A stretch of DNA of 64,000 nt from Limosilactobacillus antri DSM 16041 (GCF_000160835.1 NZ_GG700733.1:124367-188366), one strand, 5' to 3'; counted from the first letter of the stretch, positions 25,203 through 33,760 are shown. Program-made: numbers and translations. The notes: a model not told the origin generated them from the sequence alone.

Positions 25203-25427
25203 ATGTCCGTTATTTTAATCCTATCACTAATCTTCCCAGCCCTAATCAGCTTTTGGGGATGGCAAGTTTTTAGTGGAAAAGAAGATTGGTACCAAATTCT
25301 GTATGGTCGTTGGCCACGAATGGATGATGAATTTATTGCCAAGCACCACCGACTATTAGGATTAAGTTATTTCGTTTCCGGCCTGCTAGCAAGTATTCTC
25401 TTGCTGGTGTTGGCCCTCGGCAAATAG
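25203..25427 (+). CDS. Small membrane protein, unknown function
   Basis: 74 residues from ATG 25203 (SD-like AGGGGGTG); a GTG three codons upstream is possible. Two hydrophobic segments (about 3-21 and 52-72) flank a polar loop, KEDWYQILYGRWPRMDDEFIAKHH, here quoted only for its Trp and charge richness by its first and last parts: KEDWYQ and AKHH. Codon use is more AT-rich than its neighbours. I do not recognise the family. It lies alone between the tRNA terminator and the met terminator. Confidence 0.6.
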   Translation: MSVILILSLIFPALISFWGWQVFSGKEDWYQILYGRWPRMDDEFIAKHHRLLGLSYFVSGLLASILLLVLALGK

Positions 25428-25442
25428 CATAAACCATACCAA

Positions 25443-25480
25443 AAAATTCCCCAGGAAATATTTCCCGGGGAATTTTACTT
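25443..25480. terminator. Convergent terminator before metI
   Basis: AAAATTCCCC and GGGGAATTTT with inner GGAAAT/ATTTCC, between the small membrane protein gene and the minus-strand ABC transporter operon. A and T runs are on both sides. Confidence 0.8.
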
Positions 25481-25488
25481 TATCAATA

Positions 25489-26166
25489 TCAATGGGTGAG
25501 CCGTTTAACGACCAGGTCGCCGAAGAATTGGATAACCAGCACCATTAAGAGGATAATCAGCGTCGCCGCCACCGTCACGTCATTTTCAAACTGGTTGTAG
25601 CCGAGGGTAATGGCGATGTCGCCAAGGCCGCCGGCACCGACAGCTCCCGCCATTGCCGTCAGGCCAATCAAACTAATGATGGTCACGATCGAGGTCCGGG
25701 CAATTTCGGCCGCCCCCTCTTTTAAATAGACCTTAAAGATAATATCGACGGGTGACAAGCCCATTGCCACGGCCGCTTCGACCAGGCCCTGGTCAACCGA
25801 CGCCAGCGCCCCCTGGACCTGGCGGGCGTAAAAGGGTGTGCACCCAATCACCAGCGGCACAATCGCTGCCGTGGTCCCAATCGAGGTTCCGACCAGCAGC
25901 TTCGTCAGCGGGGTTACCAGGGCCAACAGGATAATGAAGGGGATCGACCGCATGACGTTGACGATCTTATCCAACACCTGGTAGACCGCAGCGTTAGCGA
26001 GGACCTGACCCGGTTCGGTAACCACCAGGGCCACCCCTAAGACTAGGCCGATCACCCCCACCAGCACCCCCGACGCAAAGAGCATGTAAAGCGTCTGCCA
26101 GATTGATTCCACAAACTGGGTTTGGTTGCTGACAACGTTCGGGAAAAGGTTTGCGAGCCACTGCAT
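25489..26166 (-). CDS. metI: ABC transporter permease, MetI family
   Basis: 225 residues with about five TM helices and the binding-protein-dependent permease EAA loop (EAAVAMGLSPVDIIFKVYLKE in the middle, quoted as EAAVAMGLSP). Start ATG 26166 with SD AAGGAGG; the 12-codon upstream extension overlaps metN and is rejected. It works with the MetN ATPase and MetQ binding protein to import methionine or a related sulfur amino acid. The gene ends the four-gene operon behind the Cys leader. Confidence 0.92.
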   Translation of the reverse strand: MQWLANLFPNVVSNQTQFVESIWQTLYMLFASGVLVGVIGLVLGVALVVTEPGQVLANAAVYQVLDKIVNVMRSIPFIILLALVTPLTKLLVGTSIGTTAAIVPLVIGCTPFYARQVQGALASVDQGLVEAAVAMGLSPVDIIFKVYLKEGAAEIARTSIVTIISLIGLTAMAGAVGAGGLGDIAITLGYNQFENDVTVAATLIILLMVLVIQFFGDLVVKRLTH

Positions 26167-26167
26167 T

Positions 26168-27211
26168 TTAATCGACCTCCTTGAGTAGTTTGTTCGCGAC
26201 AACCGCCGGGTGGGCCGCTACGTACTGTTGTAATTCCGCCACCTGGTCATTACGGACGGCAATTACCGCGGTCCCCCAGAGCTGGTTTTCTACCCGCTGG
26301 GTATTGTTGTAAACCAGCTTAATTTGTTCGACCCACCGCTCAATTGTCTTAAGCAGGGTAAACAGGTCGGTCTGCTGTTCCCGGTAGGTAAAGCTGACCA
26401 AGCTGCGCTCCTCGGCGGTGTACTGCTTAATCAGCGCCGCCATGTCCTCCGTTCCCTGGTCGCCATCAACCAGCAGTTCCCGGGTCAGTGGCTGCTGCGG
26501 GTTCAGGAAGAGCTGCGTCGTCGGTCCCTGCTCGATAATCTGCCCGTGGTCCATTACCGCCACCTGGTTCGTAATCTCCCGGACCACTTCCATCTCGTGC
26601 GTAATCAGGATAACCGTCAAACCGAGCTGTTTATTGAGCCGTTGCAGTAATTGAAGAATATTTTGCGTCGTCTTAGGGTCTAGTGCACTTGTTGCTTCGT
26701 CACTAATGAGAATTTGCGGGTCATTCGCCAGCGCCCGGGCAATTGCCACCCGCTGCTTTTGCCCGCCAGAAAGCTGGCTGGGGTAGGCATCCTTACGGTC
26801 CGCCAGGTCCACCAGTTTGAGCAGCCGGTCAGCCTTTTGCCGCTTTTCCTGCTTTGAAAGCCCACTGTGCAGGAGCGGCAGCATAACGTTTTCTTCGACC
26901 GTCCGCGTCGCCATCAGGTTAAAATGCTGGAAGATCATCCCGATTTTTCGCCGCCACTGCCGCAATTCCCGCTGCCCCAGCGTCGTGATGTCCACCCCGG
27001 CGATCTTTACGCTGCCGCTAGTTGGCCGCTGCAGGAGGTTAATCGTCCGGGCAAGGGTACTTTTTCCAGCACCAGAATAGCCAATCAGGCCAAAGACGGT
27101 CCCGGTTGGAATGGTGATATTGACATCGCGGACCGCAGCAATGGTCTGCTTACGATTGCGAAAATCGACTGAAACCTGTTCTAATTCCAGCATCCCTGAT
27201 CGCTCGTTCAT
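26168..27211 (-). CDS. metN: ABC transporter ATP-binding protein, MetN family
   Basis: 347 residues: Walker A GYSGAGKS (about 43-50), signature LSGGQKQR, Walker [12 protein letters not shown], and a C-terminal NIL/ACT-like domain (about 265-347) that in MetN binds substrate in the cytosol and trans-inhibits transport. SD GAGGAGG. It is 1 nt before metI and 14 nt after the binding-protein gene. Confidence 0.93.
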   Translation of the reverse strand: MNERSGMLELEQVSVDFRNRKQTIAAVRDVNITIPTGTVFGLIGYSGAGKSTLARTINLLQRPTSGSVKIAGVDITTLGQRELRQWRRKIGMIFQHFNLMATRTVEENVMLPLLHSGLSKQEKRQKADRLLKLVDLADRKDAYPSQLSGGQKQRVAIARALANDPQILISDEATSALDPKTTQNILQLLQRLNKQLGLTVILITHEMEVVREITNQVAVMDHGQIIEQGPTTQLFLNPQQPLTRELLVDGDQGTEDMAALIKQYTAEERSLVSFTYREQQTDLFTLLKTIERWVEQIKLVYNNTQRVENQLWGTAVIAVRNDQVAELQQYVAAHPAVVANKLLKEVD

Positions 27212-27225
27212 TGTGATTCCTCCTC

Positions 27226-28059
27226 TTACTTATTCGGGTCGTACCAGTAGCCATCGTGATTGTGCTTTTGCAGGTACTGACGAAATTCTTGTGATTGGTA
27301 AGCCTTCTTAACTGCCTTGGCCCATGGCTTGTTGGCGTCCTTCTTGTTTACCGTGGCTTGGAGCAGGTACTGCTTTTGCAGCTTTTCCTTGACCAGGGCC
27401 TTAGTCAACGGAATCTTCGCCCCGTAAGAAATGCTCCCCGGCAGGACCGCGTAGTTGACGTCCTTGATGGAGCGGGGGATTTGACTAGAGTTCATCTCGA
27501 CGAATTGCAGGTGGTGCTTATTTTGGCTGACATCCTTTTGGGTAATCGTGGCTCCCTCACTGCTCAGCTTAATCAAGCCCGCCTGCTGGAGCAGCTGGTA
27601 CGCCCGGGAACGGTTGGACGGGTCGTTGGGAATCGCAACCTTGGCGCCGCGCTTAATGTTCTTTAACGAAGAGGATGAACCCGGATAAATCCCCATCGGC
27701 ACCGTTGGAATGGCCGTCAAACCGACGAAGTTCGCATGGCGCTGCTTGTTAAAGTTATTGAGCCAGGCCGTGTGCTGCTCGACGTTCAAATCCGCACTGC
27801 CCTCGCTCAGCGCCTGGTCAGCATGGTTCAGGTCGGAGAAGGACTGGGTCTTAACCGTGTAGCCCTCTTTTTTCAGGATCGGTGCCACGCCCTTTTCAAA
27901 CAAGTCGCTGTACGGGCCCGGGGACGTTGCCAGCCGGATCGTCTTATTGTTATCCGCCGCTTTAACCTTGCCGGGCTGGAGTGCCCCTAAGCTGCTGGTA
28001 ACCAAAGTGGTAATTCCTAAAGCCACGGCCATCGTCTTAGTAATCTTCTTCCAGTTCAT
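27226..28059 (-). CDS. metQ: NlpA/MetQ-family substrate-binding protein without lipobox
   Basis: 277 residues of the NlpA (MetQ) family: [34 protein letters not shown] and the [18 protein letters not shown] stretch. The signal peptide (1-35) ends [12 protein letters not shown] and has no cysteine, so the usual lipoprotein anchoring is absent. A signal peptidase I site (VKA-AD) looks more likely, which would leave it secreted or wall-associated. It is co-transcribed with the M20 peptidase gene (11 nt) and metN. Substrate could be methionine, cystine or a sulfur dipeptide. The Cys leader favours a cysteine source. Confidence 0.85.
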   Translation of the reverse strand: MNWKKITKTMAVALGITTLVTSSLGALQPGKVKAADNNKTIRLATSPGPYSDLFEKGVAPILKKEGYTVKTQSFSDLNHADQALSEGSADLNVEQHTAWLNNFNKQRHANFVGLTAIPTVPMGIYPGSSSSLKNIKRGAKVAIPNDPSNRSRAYQLLQQAGLIKLSSEGATITQKDVSQNKHHLQFVEMNSSQIPRSIKDVNYAVLPGSISYGAKIPLTKALVKEKLQKQYLLQATVNKKDANKPWAKAVKKAYQSQEFRQYLQKHNHDGYWYDPNK

Positions 28060-28070
28060 AATCTCGTCTC

Positions 28071-29204
28071 CTATCGTAATTTAGCTAGTAAGTTCAAGGC
28101 GTTGTAGTAGAAAAACTTAATCCCGGTCGTGAGGGCCTGGTCATCAAGTTTCAGGTCGGGGTGGTGCCAGTCAGACGTCCCGTGACTGCCGACAAAGGCA
28201 AACACGCTCGGGATCCGCTGGGAAAAGTAGGCGAAGTCCTCACCGGTAGTTGACGGTACCGGCCGCACGACCCGGGCAAACTTGGCGGTGGTTTCCGCCA
28301 CCAGCGGGGTCAGCTGGTCATCGTTGTTCACCACGTCTGGGCCCTTGATCCACTCAATCTCAGGGGTCACGTCGAAGGTCGCCGCGCCCGCTTTGACAAC
28401 TTCCATAAAGCGCTGCTTGGCAAGCTTCCGGCCCGCCGTGCTAAAGCTCCGCACGGTTCCCTCGAAGCTGGCGGTTTCCGGAATCACGTTCCAGGTGTTG
28501 CCGCCGCTAATGTGGGTTACCGACAGGACCACCACTGCCTGGGGGTCGACGTTGCGGCTGACGATCGTTTGCAAGCTGTTAACCAGCGAGGTCAGGGCCA
28601 CAATCGGGTCCCGGCCTAGTTCCGGCTTGGCGGCATGGGTCCCCTTCCCGTGAAGGATCACCTTAAACTGGTCGACTGCCGCCATCAGGCCACCCTCCAG
28701 AATTCCCACCTCGCCAGCAGCCAGGTCGGGTTTGTTGTGAAAACCGATGATGGCGTCGATACCCTCGGCCCCGCCGCTTTCCATCACTTCCTGTGCGCCG
28801 ACGTGGGTTTCTTCCGCCGGTTGGAAAATCAGTCGGATCGTCCCGGCAAAATCTGCATCCTTCAGCGCTTGGGCCGCTCCCAGCAGTGATGCCATGTGGA
28901 AGTCGTGACCACAGGCGTGCATCACTCCGGGGTTAACCGAGGCGTACGCCAGGCCGGTGGCTTCATGAATTGGCAGGGCATCAATATCCGACCGCAACGC
29001 GACGACCGGGTGACCGTGACCAAGTTCGGCCACCACCCCGGTCTTAAGTTTGGCCGGAGTAATAATCCGGTAGCCGAGCGTGCGCAAGCGGTCGCGGAGG
29101 TAGGCACTCGTCGCTACTTCCTGGTCCGACACTTCTGGATGCTGGTGTAAGTAGTGACGAATTTGAATTGCCTCGTCCGTCACCGCCGTGAAGTCTGTTG
29201 TCAT
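28071..29204 (-). CDS. M20 family amidohydrolase/deacylase
   Basis: 377 residues of the M20D (IAA-amino acid hydrolase/N-acyl-amino acid deacylase) family: metal ligands in MHACGHDFHM, the ALRSDIDALPI strand, and catalytic Glu in QPAEETHVGAQ. Start ATG 29204 has SD AAAGGAAG; an upstream in-frame extension of 20 codons is not supported. Relatives deacylate N-acyl amino acids, including N-acetylcysteine. Here it is the first gene after a Cys-Cys-Cys leader and terminator and precedes a MetQNI transporter, so release of cysteine or methionine from an imported acylated form is a reasonable inference. Confidence 0.88.
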   Translation of the reverse strand: MTTDFTAVTDEAIQIRHYLHQHPEVSDQEVATSAYLRDRLRTLGYRIITPAKLKTGVVAELGHGHPVVALRSDIDALPIHEATGLAYASVNPGVMHACGHDFHMASLLGAAQALKDADFAGTIRLIFQPAEETHVGAQEVMESGGAEGIDAIIGFHNKPDLAAGEVGILEGGLMAAVDQFKVILHGKGTHAAKPELGRDPIVALTSLVNSLQTIVSRNVDPQAVVVLSVTHISGGNTWNVIPETASFEGTVRSFSTAGRKLAKQRFMEVVKAGAATFDVTPEIEWIKGPDVVNNDDQLTPLVAETTAKFARVVRPVPSTTGEDFAYFSQRIPSVFAFVGSHGTSDWHHPDLKLDDQALTTGIKFFYYNALNLLAKLR

Positions 29205-29262
29205 TACACTTACTTCCTTTCTGCAAAGCTCTGTTTCACTGGCAACCCGTAATTTAAGCAGC

Positions 29263-29304
29263 AAAAAGGGCTACCAACCACTCGACATGGTTGATAGCCC
29301 TTTT
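29263..29304 (-). terminator. Attenuator terminator of the M20-metQNI operon
   Basis: On the minus strand GGGCTATCAACCA pairs with TGGTTGGTAGCCC (one G-U), followed by T5. It lies between the Cys leader peptide and the first structural gene, 59 nt before its ATG. A competing short stem GGTAGC/GCTATC (29305-29310 with 29293-29298) would occupy the 5' arm. Confidence 0.8.
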
Positions 29305-29359
29305 GCTACCGGCGGCGCTAATTTTAAGTGCCGCTCCGTGAATATTTCAGGAAAAACGG

Positions 29360-29414
29360 GTACTCAAAATGCCCCAACTGCTCCCATGTCAGTTCGGTTC
29401 GTCTTTTGAGTACA
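29360..29414 (-). promoter_or_regulatory. Leader stem overlapping the Cys codons
   Basis: Perfect 10-bp inverted repeat GTACTCAAAA (29405-29414, minus strand) and TTTTGAGTAC (29360-29369). The 5' arm begins in the third Cys codon, so a ribosome stalled on the Cys codons would cover it and prevent the stem. Confidence 0.7.
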
Positions 29415-29445
29415 ACAACAAAGGGTTTTATCCAAACGCAACATG
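29389..29445 (-). CDS. Cysteine leader peptide (18 aa) of the M20-metQNI operon
   Basis: Minus-strand ORF with SD AAAGGAAG (about 29455-29462) and ATG at 29445-29443. It reads MLRLDKTLCCCTQKTEPN: three consecutive TGT Cys codons (29413-29421). It lies in a leader transcribed from a strong promoter, with a stem overlapping the Cys codons and a terminator before the deacylase gene. The features match a ribosome-mediated attenuation leader that reads Cys-tRNA charging. Confidence 0.82.
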
Positions 29446-29488
29446 GTTACAGCACTTCCTTTCTTTTCGCAATTACAAGTTGTGACTA

Positions 29489-29517
29489 ATAGTAAGCGGA
29501 AGCGGGCCCTTTGTCAA
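29489..29517 (-). promoter_or_regulatory. Promoter of the Cys leader/M20-metQNI operon
   Basis: Minus-strand TTGACA (29512-29517) and TACTAT (29489-29494) with an exact 17-bp spacer. The -35 context GGGTTGACAAA is the same as at the tcyP leader promoter. Confidence 0.8.
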
Positions 29518-29532
29518 CCCGCAATTTCAAAT

Positions 29533-30411
29533 TTACTTATTTTCGTTGAGCAATTCTTGACGGGCCGCCCCCAGCTTGGCCTGTTCGGCCGGGCTTAGCG
29601 TTGGGTAGGCCAGTGGTAATTTCTCCAGCCGCTTGGTCAAAATATCGGAAACAATCAGGCGCGAGTACCACTTATCATCAGACGGAATGACGTACCAGGG
29701 GTTTTCCTTCGTGGCGGTCGCTTTGATTGCCTTTTCGTAAGCCGTTTGGTACTGATCCCAGTATTGCCGTTCCCGAATGTCGGCAGAGGAGAACTTCCAA
29801 TTCTTTTCTGGCGTATCAATCCGGGCAAGGAAGCGGCGTTTTTGTTCTTCCTTGGAGATGTGGAGGAAGAACTTCAGCACCACGTAGCCATTCCGGGTCA
29901 GGTACTTCTCGTATTCCCGAATATCCTGGTAACGCTTCTTAAAGAAGTGGTCATTGACGTCCGCCAGCGAGCTGATTTCCGGCAGGTTGCTGTTGAGGAT
30001 TAGTTCGGGGTGGACCCGGGAGACCAGGACGTCTTCGTAGTAGGAACGGTTAAACACCCCGATGTCGCCCCGCAACGGCAGCTCCTTGTTAATCCGCCAG
30101 AGGTAGTCGTGCCGCAGCTCTTGGGAGGTCGGCTGCTTAAAGTTGGCAACTTTGAACCCCACCGGGTTGACCCCGGAAAAGATGTGCGCGATCATGCTGT
30201 CCTTGCCCGCAGCATCCATCGCTTGAAAAACCACCAACACGCCGTAATGGCGCCGGGCGTACATCTTCTTCTGCGCTTTTCGGATGTGTTTAAGGTTCTT
30301 TTTGATCTGCTTTTTAATCTTCTTCAGTTCATCACTTGAATCCTGAACAAAGGTTGGCGCCTGCTTAATCTTAAAATTATCATCGCGATACCGGTACTGT
30401 TTCGTGTCCAT
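29533..30411 (-). CDS. ppk2: Polyphosphate kinase 2 family protein
   Basis: 292-residue one-domain PPK2. The P-loop-like FQAMDAAGKDSMI (about 63-75), FNRSYYEDVLVSRVHP (Walker B/lid region) and FFLHISKEEQKRRFLAR are family hallmarks. PPK2 enzymes transfer phosphate between polyphosphate and AMP, ADP or GDP/GTP; the class (I, II or III) cannot be set with certainty here. It has a single promoter region shared in the 371-bp gap with the divergent tcyP leader. It probably helps energy and phosphate storage under stress. Confidence 0.9.
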   Translation of the reverse strand: MDTKQYRYRDDNFKIKQAPTFVQDSSDELKKIKKQIKKNLKHIRKAQKKMYARRHYGVLVVFQAMDAAGKDSMIAHIFSGVNPVGFKVANFKQPTSQELRHDYLWRINKELPLRGDIGVFNRSYYEDVLVSRVHPELILNSNLPEISSLADVNDHFFKKRYQDIREYEKYLTRNGYVVLKFFLHISKEEQKRRFLARIDTPEKNWKFSSADIRERQYWDQYQTAYEKAIKATATKENPWYVIPSDDKWYSRLIVSDILTKRLEKLPLAYPTLSPAEQAKLGAARQELLNENK

Positions 30412-30486
30412 TGCTGAAGTCCTCCTTTTTGGTATTACTTCAATCCTATACCAAAGCGCGGCAAATGGTTAATTTAAACTCCTGGG

Positions 30487-30515
30487 TTGACAAAAAGTAA
30501 GAATGCCGGTATAGT
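30487..30515 (+). promoter_or_regulatory. Promoter of the tcyP leader
   Basis: TTGACA (30487-30492) and TATAGT (30510-30515), exact 17-bp spacer, preceded by GGG as in the met-operon leader promoter. Confidence 0.8.
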
Positions 30516-30549
30516 TATGCCAAGCTTAGAAACGAAAGGAGCAATCATA

Positions 30550-30660
30550 ATGACTAACGCAATCTTTACCAATTCAGCAGCTTGTTGTGCATGTTGTGCG
30601 AACGCCAACATGCTATTTGCGTTACCTTATGATTACTCATCACGGGGCCGGCAAAGCTGA
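30550..30660 (+). CDS. Cysteine leader peptide (36 aa) of tcyP
   Basis: ORF with SD AAAGGAG (30535-30541) and ATG 30550. Residues 12, 13, 15 and 16 are Cys (motif AACCACCAN; codons TGT at 30583-30588 and 30592-30597). It ends at TGA 30658-30660 inside a small hairpin (AAAGCTG/CAGCTTT, 30653-30671), then a terminator, then the cystine transporter gene. The peptide is not alike in sequence to the other Cys leader, so the two arose or diverged independently. It is read as an attenuation leader sensing Cys-tRNA charging; a small functional peptide is possible but less likely. Confidence 0.82.
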   Translation: MTNAIFTNSAACCACCANANMLFALPYDYSSRGRQS

Positions 30661-30698
30661 TTAGCAGCTTTACCAGGTTTAAATCTACTACCCACGGA

Positions 30699-30736
30699 AG
30701 AGTTCTCAGAGTGCGCGCACTGGGAACTCTTTTTTT
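30699..30736 (+). terminator. Attenuator terminator upstream of tcyP
   Basis: AGAGTTC/GAACTCT outer stem and AGTGC/GCACT inner stem with a GC loop, followed by a T8 run. It lies between the Cys leader ORF and tcyP, within one transcript. Confidence 0.85.
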
Positions 30737-30782
30737 GTTGCTAAACTGCCATCATTCCACCTAAAGAAAGAGAGCATTAAAA

Positions 30783-32168
30783 ATGCAAACATTCATCATT
30801 GTCATCATCGCCGCCATTATTATGGCCGGCATGGTTTACCTGCACCGCCGCCACTGGGGCTTTAATAAGCTGGTGTTCCTGGCCCTCGCGCTGGGGATTA
30901 TCGGTGGTAGCGCAATCCAACTGCTTTACGGGCCGACCAGCAAGACGGTCACAAACGCGATTGATTGGATCAACATCGTCGGCAACGGCTACATCGCCCT
31001 GCTGCAAATGCTGGTCATCCCGCTGGTCTTCGTTTCCCTGGTCAGTGCCTTTACCCGTCTCAAGGCGAAGACCAACTTAAAGAAGATGACCGCCAACGTC
31101 CTGGGGATCCTGCTGTCCACCACGGCCATCGCGTCCTTCCTGGGCATCATGAGCGTGATTGCCTTTAACCTCCAGGGAGCCGGCTTTATCAAGGGGATGG
31201 CGGCCAACTCGACCGCGGTTGAGGCGATCAAGACCCACCAGGAAACGCTCAAGGATCTGACCCTGCCGCAGCAAATCACCAACCTGCTGCCCACCAACAT
31301 CTTCGCCGACTTTGCCGGGACCCGGTCATCCAGCACCATCGCCGTGGTGATCTTCTCCCTGATGGTCGGGATTGCCTACCTCTGGCTGCGTGACAACCAG
31401 GCCGAAGAAGCCCGGATCTTTGCCAAGGGCATCGCGGCACTGCAAGGAATCGTCAGCCGCCTGGTCAAGATGGTCCTGGAACTCACCCCTTACGGTATCT
31501 TTGCCCTGATGGTCAAGGCCACCGCCACGAGCAGCTTTGCCTCGATTGCAAAGCTGGGAACCTTTATCATTGCCGCCTATGTCGCCATCATCGCGATGTT
31601 TATCGTTCACACCCTGATCCTGCTGGCCAACCGGATTAACCCGGTCACCTACTACAAGAAGGCCTGGCCAGCACTGGTCTTCGCCTTCACCTCCCGGACC
31701 AGCGCCGGAACCCTGCCGCTGAACGTCAAAATCCAGCGTGACTCCCTGGGAGTAAGCAGTCCCGTCGCCAACTTTGCCGCCAGCTTCGGTCTGACGATCG
31801 GTCAGAACGGCTGTGCCGGAATCTACCCATCAATGGTGGCGGCGATTATCGCCCCAACTGTGGGAATTAACGTCCTCTCCTGGCAGTTTATCCTGACCCT
31901 GATGGCAATTGACGTGATCGCCTCCTTCGGGGTGGCCGGCGTCGGCGGTGGGGCCACCTTCACTACCTTGATGGTGCTGGGCACTTTAAACCTGCCCGTT
32001 GCCATTATGGGGGTTCTGATCGCTATCGACCCGATCATCGATATGGCCCGGACCGCCCTCAACGTCAACGATTCCATCCTTGCGGGCGTGGTGACCGCCA
32101 AGAACATGGGGGAACTCGACTACGAGCAGCTCGGCGACCGTAAGAACATTGTTGCCAACGAACTTTAA
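30783..32168 (+). CDS. tcyP: L-cystine uptake transporter TcyP (DAACS family)
   Basis: 461-residue sodium/proton:dicarboxylate symporter-fold membrane protein, about 9-10 hydrophobic segments, with FAFTSRTSAGTLPLNV and VAGVGGGATFTTLMVLG hairpin-loop motifs as in B. subtilis TcyP (YhjE-type) rather than the glutamate carriers. It imports cystine, which is reduced to cysteine inside. SD AAAGAGAG. It is preceded by a Cys leader peptide and terminator, which agrees with the assigned substrate. Single-gene unit with a terminator. Confidence 0.92.
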   Translation: MQTFIIVIIAAIIMAGMVYLHRRHWGFNKLVFLALALGIIGGSAIQLLYGPTSKTVTNAIDWINIVGNGYIALLQMLVIPLVFVSLVSAFTRLKAKTNLKKMTANVLGILLSTTAIASFLGIMSVIAFNLQGAGFIKGMAANSTAVEAIKTHQETLKDLTLPQQITNLLPTNIFADFAGTRSSSTIAVVIFSLMVGIAYLWLRDNQAEEARIFAKGIAALQGIVSRLVKMVLELTPYGIFALMVKATATSSFASIAKLGTFIIAAYVAIIAMFIVHTLILLANRINPVTYYKKAWPALVFAFTSRTSAGTLPLNVKIQRDSLGVSSPVANFAASFGLTIGQNGCAGIYPSMVAAIIAPTVGINVLSWQFILTLMAIDVIASFGVAGVGGGATFTTLMVLGTLNLPVAIMGVLIAIDPIIDMARTALNVNDSILAGVVTAKNMGELDYEQLGDRKNIVANEL

Positions 32169-32196
32169 TTGACCCTAACAACATTTATTCAGTATA

Positions 32197-32241
32197 CAAA
32201 CGCCAGCCGTAAGTTCCTTCTTACGAGCTGGCGTTTTTATG
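32197..32241 (+). terminator. tcyP terminator
   Basis: AACGCCAGC/GCTGGCGTT stem with inner CGTAAG/CTTACG and T5. Confidence 0.85.
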
Positions 32242-32308
32242 CCGAAAAAGCGTGAAGATGAGCTCTGCCATCCTCCCGCTTCTTTAGGAGATACTTAGCG
32301 TTTTGTTA

Positions 32309-33760
32309 TTAGATGTCTTCTGGGTGCCGCTGGATGTAGCAAACCTTGGTGTCAGTGCATTCCAGAATGCCGTGCATCCCGTCAGAACCACCGATCCCGG
32401 ATTCCTTAACTCCGGCGTGGTAGCCCTGCATAGCCTCGAAGTAGTTCCGGTTAACGTAGGTTTCACCGGCCTGAATTTCGTTAATGGCGTAGGCTGCCCG
32501 GTCAAGGCTCTTGGTGAAGATCCCGGAGGTCAGACCCATCGTGCTGTCGTTGCACATTTCAACGGCATCCTTGAGGTTCTTGAAAGTCATGACCGGCAGG
32601 ACCGGACCGAAGATTTCGTCTTGGATTGCGGAACCTTCCTGAGTGACGTTGGTCAAAATGGTTGGTTCGTAGAAGAAGCCCTTGCCGTCCATTGGCTTCC
32701 CGCCAACAACGACCTTGGCGCCTTCCTTGACGGCCTGCTTGACCTGACTGTCAACCTTTTCGAGGGCCGCCTTGTTAATCAGCGGGCCCATGCCGATGTC
32801 CGGGTTCTTAACGGTGTCACCGGTAGTAATGGCCTTAACGCCCGCGGTCAGCTTCTCCATGAACTCGTCAGCCACGCCTTCCTGGACGTAAACCCGCTGA
32901 ACGTTGTTGCACAGCTCACCGTTGTTGTCGAACCGCGAGCCGATGATGTCCTTGACGGCTTCGTCGATGTCGGCATCGTCACAAACGATTGCTGGCGCGT
33001 TCCCACCTAATTCCAAGGAAACTTCGCCAACGTGTTCCGCAGCGGCGGACATAATCCGCTTTCCGGCGTTAACGGAACCGGTCAGGCTCGCCATCCCGAT
33101 CTTCGGGTTCTTGGACAATTCGTTGCCGACCACGGAACCCGGTCCGGTGACGAAGTTGACAACCCCGGCTGGGATGCCGACTTTATCACAGAGTTTAGCA
33201 AATTCCAAGGCACCAATTGGCGTATCAGAACTTGGCTTCAGGACGATGGTGTTCCCAGTAACCAGAGCTGGCGCCATCTTCCGCGCAATCAGGAAGAATG
33301 GGAAGTTCCACGGCAGGATGCCGGCGATGACCCCAATTGGCATCCGCTTGAGCAGGATCGTCTCGTCCTTGTTGTCGGATTGGATAACTTCACCCTTGTA
33401 AGTCCGGCCAGCGGCGGCCATGTAGTCAAAGTAGTCGGCCGTGAAGTTAACTTCCGTTTCGGCCAGGGAGCGAATCTTCCCTTGTTCAACCTGCAAATTC
33501 TTGATCCATGGTTCGGGGTCCTTGCGAATTTCCTCGGCCAGCTTGTGGAGGTACATCCCCCGGGTCGGTGCGGGAACCCGGTGCCAGGACTTTTCGGCTT
33601 CGGTAGCGGCGTCAATTGCCGCCCGCGTTTCTTCAACCGTGGCGCTTGGAACCGTCCCGAGAACCGCTTCATCGTTTGGGCTGATGACCGTGATCTTTTC
33701 ACCAGAGTCCGTATCAACAAACTTGCCGTTAATGTACATCTTGTAGTGTGGTGCAGCCAA
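32309..33760 (-). CDS. NAD-dependent aldehyde dehydrogenase (AldA-like)
   Basis: 483-residue ALDH. The catalytic Glu is in LELGGNAP (about 255), the catalytic Cys in NNGELCNNVQRVYVQ (about 289), with NAD-binding GSVNAGKRI. The Cys context resembles lactaldehyde/glycolaldehyde dehydrogenase AldA. It starts with TTG behind SD AGGAAG; no better start is present. The gene lies 59 nt after the zinc ADH, on the same strand, so the pair likely converts an alcohol through an aldehyde to the acid or the reverse. Confidence 0.9.
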   Translation of the reverse strand: MAAPHYKMYINGKFVDTDSGEKITVISPNDEAVLGTVPSATVEETRAAIDAATEAEKSWHRVPAPTRGMYLHKLAEEIRKDPEPWIKNLQVEQGKIRSLAETEVNFTADYFDYMAAAGRTYKGEVIQSDNKDETILLKRMPIGVIAGILPWNFPFFLIARKMAPALVTGNTIVLKPSSDTPIGALEFAKLCDKVGIPAGVVNFVTGPGSVVGNELSKNPKIGMASLTGSVNAGKRIMSAAAEHVGEVSLELGGNAPAIVCDDADIDEAVKDIIGSRFDNNGELCNNVQRVYVQEGVADEFMEKLTAGVKAITTGDTVKNPDIGMGPLINKAALEKVDSQVKQAVKEGAKVVVGGKPMDGKGFFYEPTILTNVTQEGSAIQDEIFGPVLPVMTFKNLKDAVEMCNDSTMGLTSGIFTKSLDRAAYAINEIQAGETYVNRNYFEAMQGYHAGVKESGIGGSDGMHGILECTDTKVCYIQRHPEDI

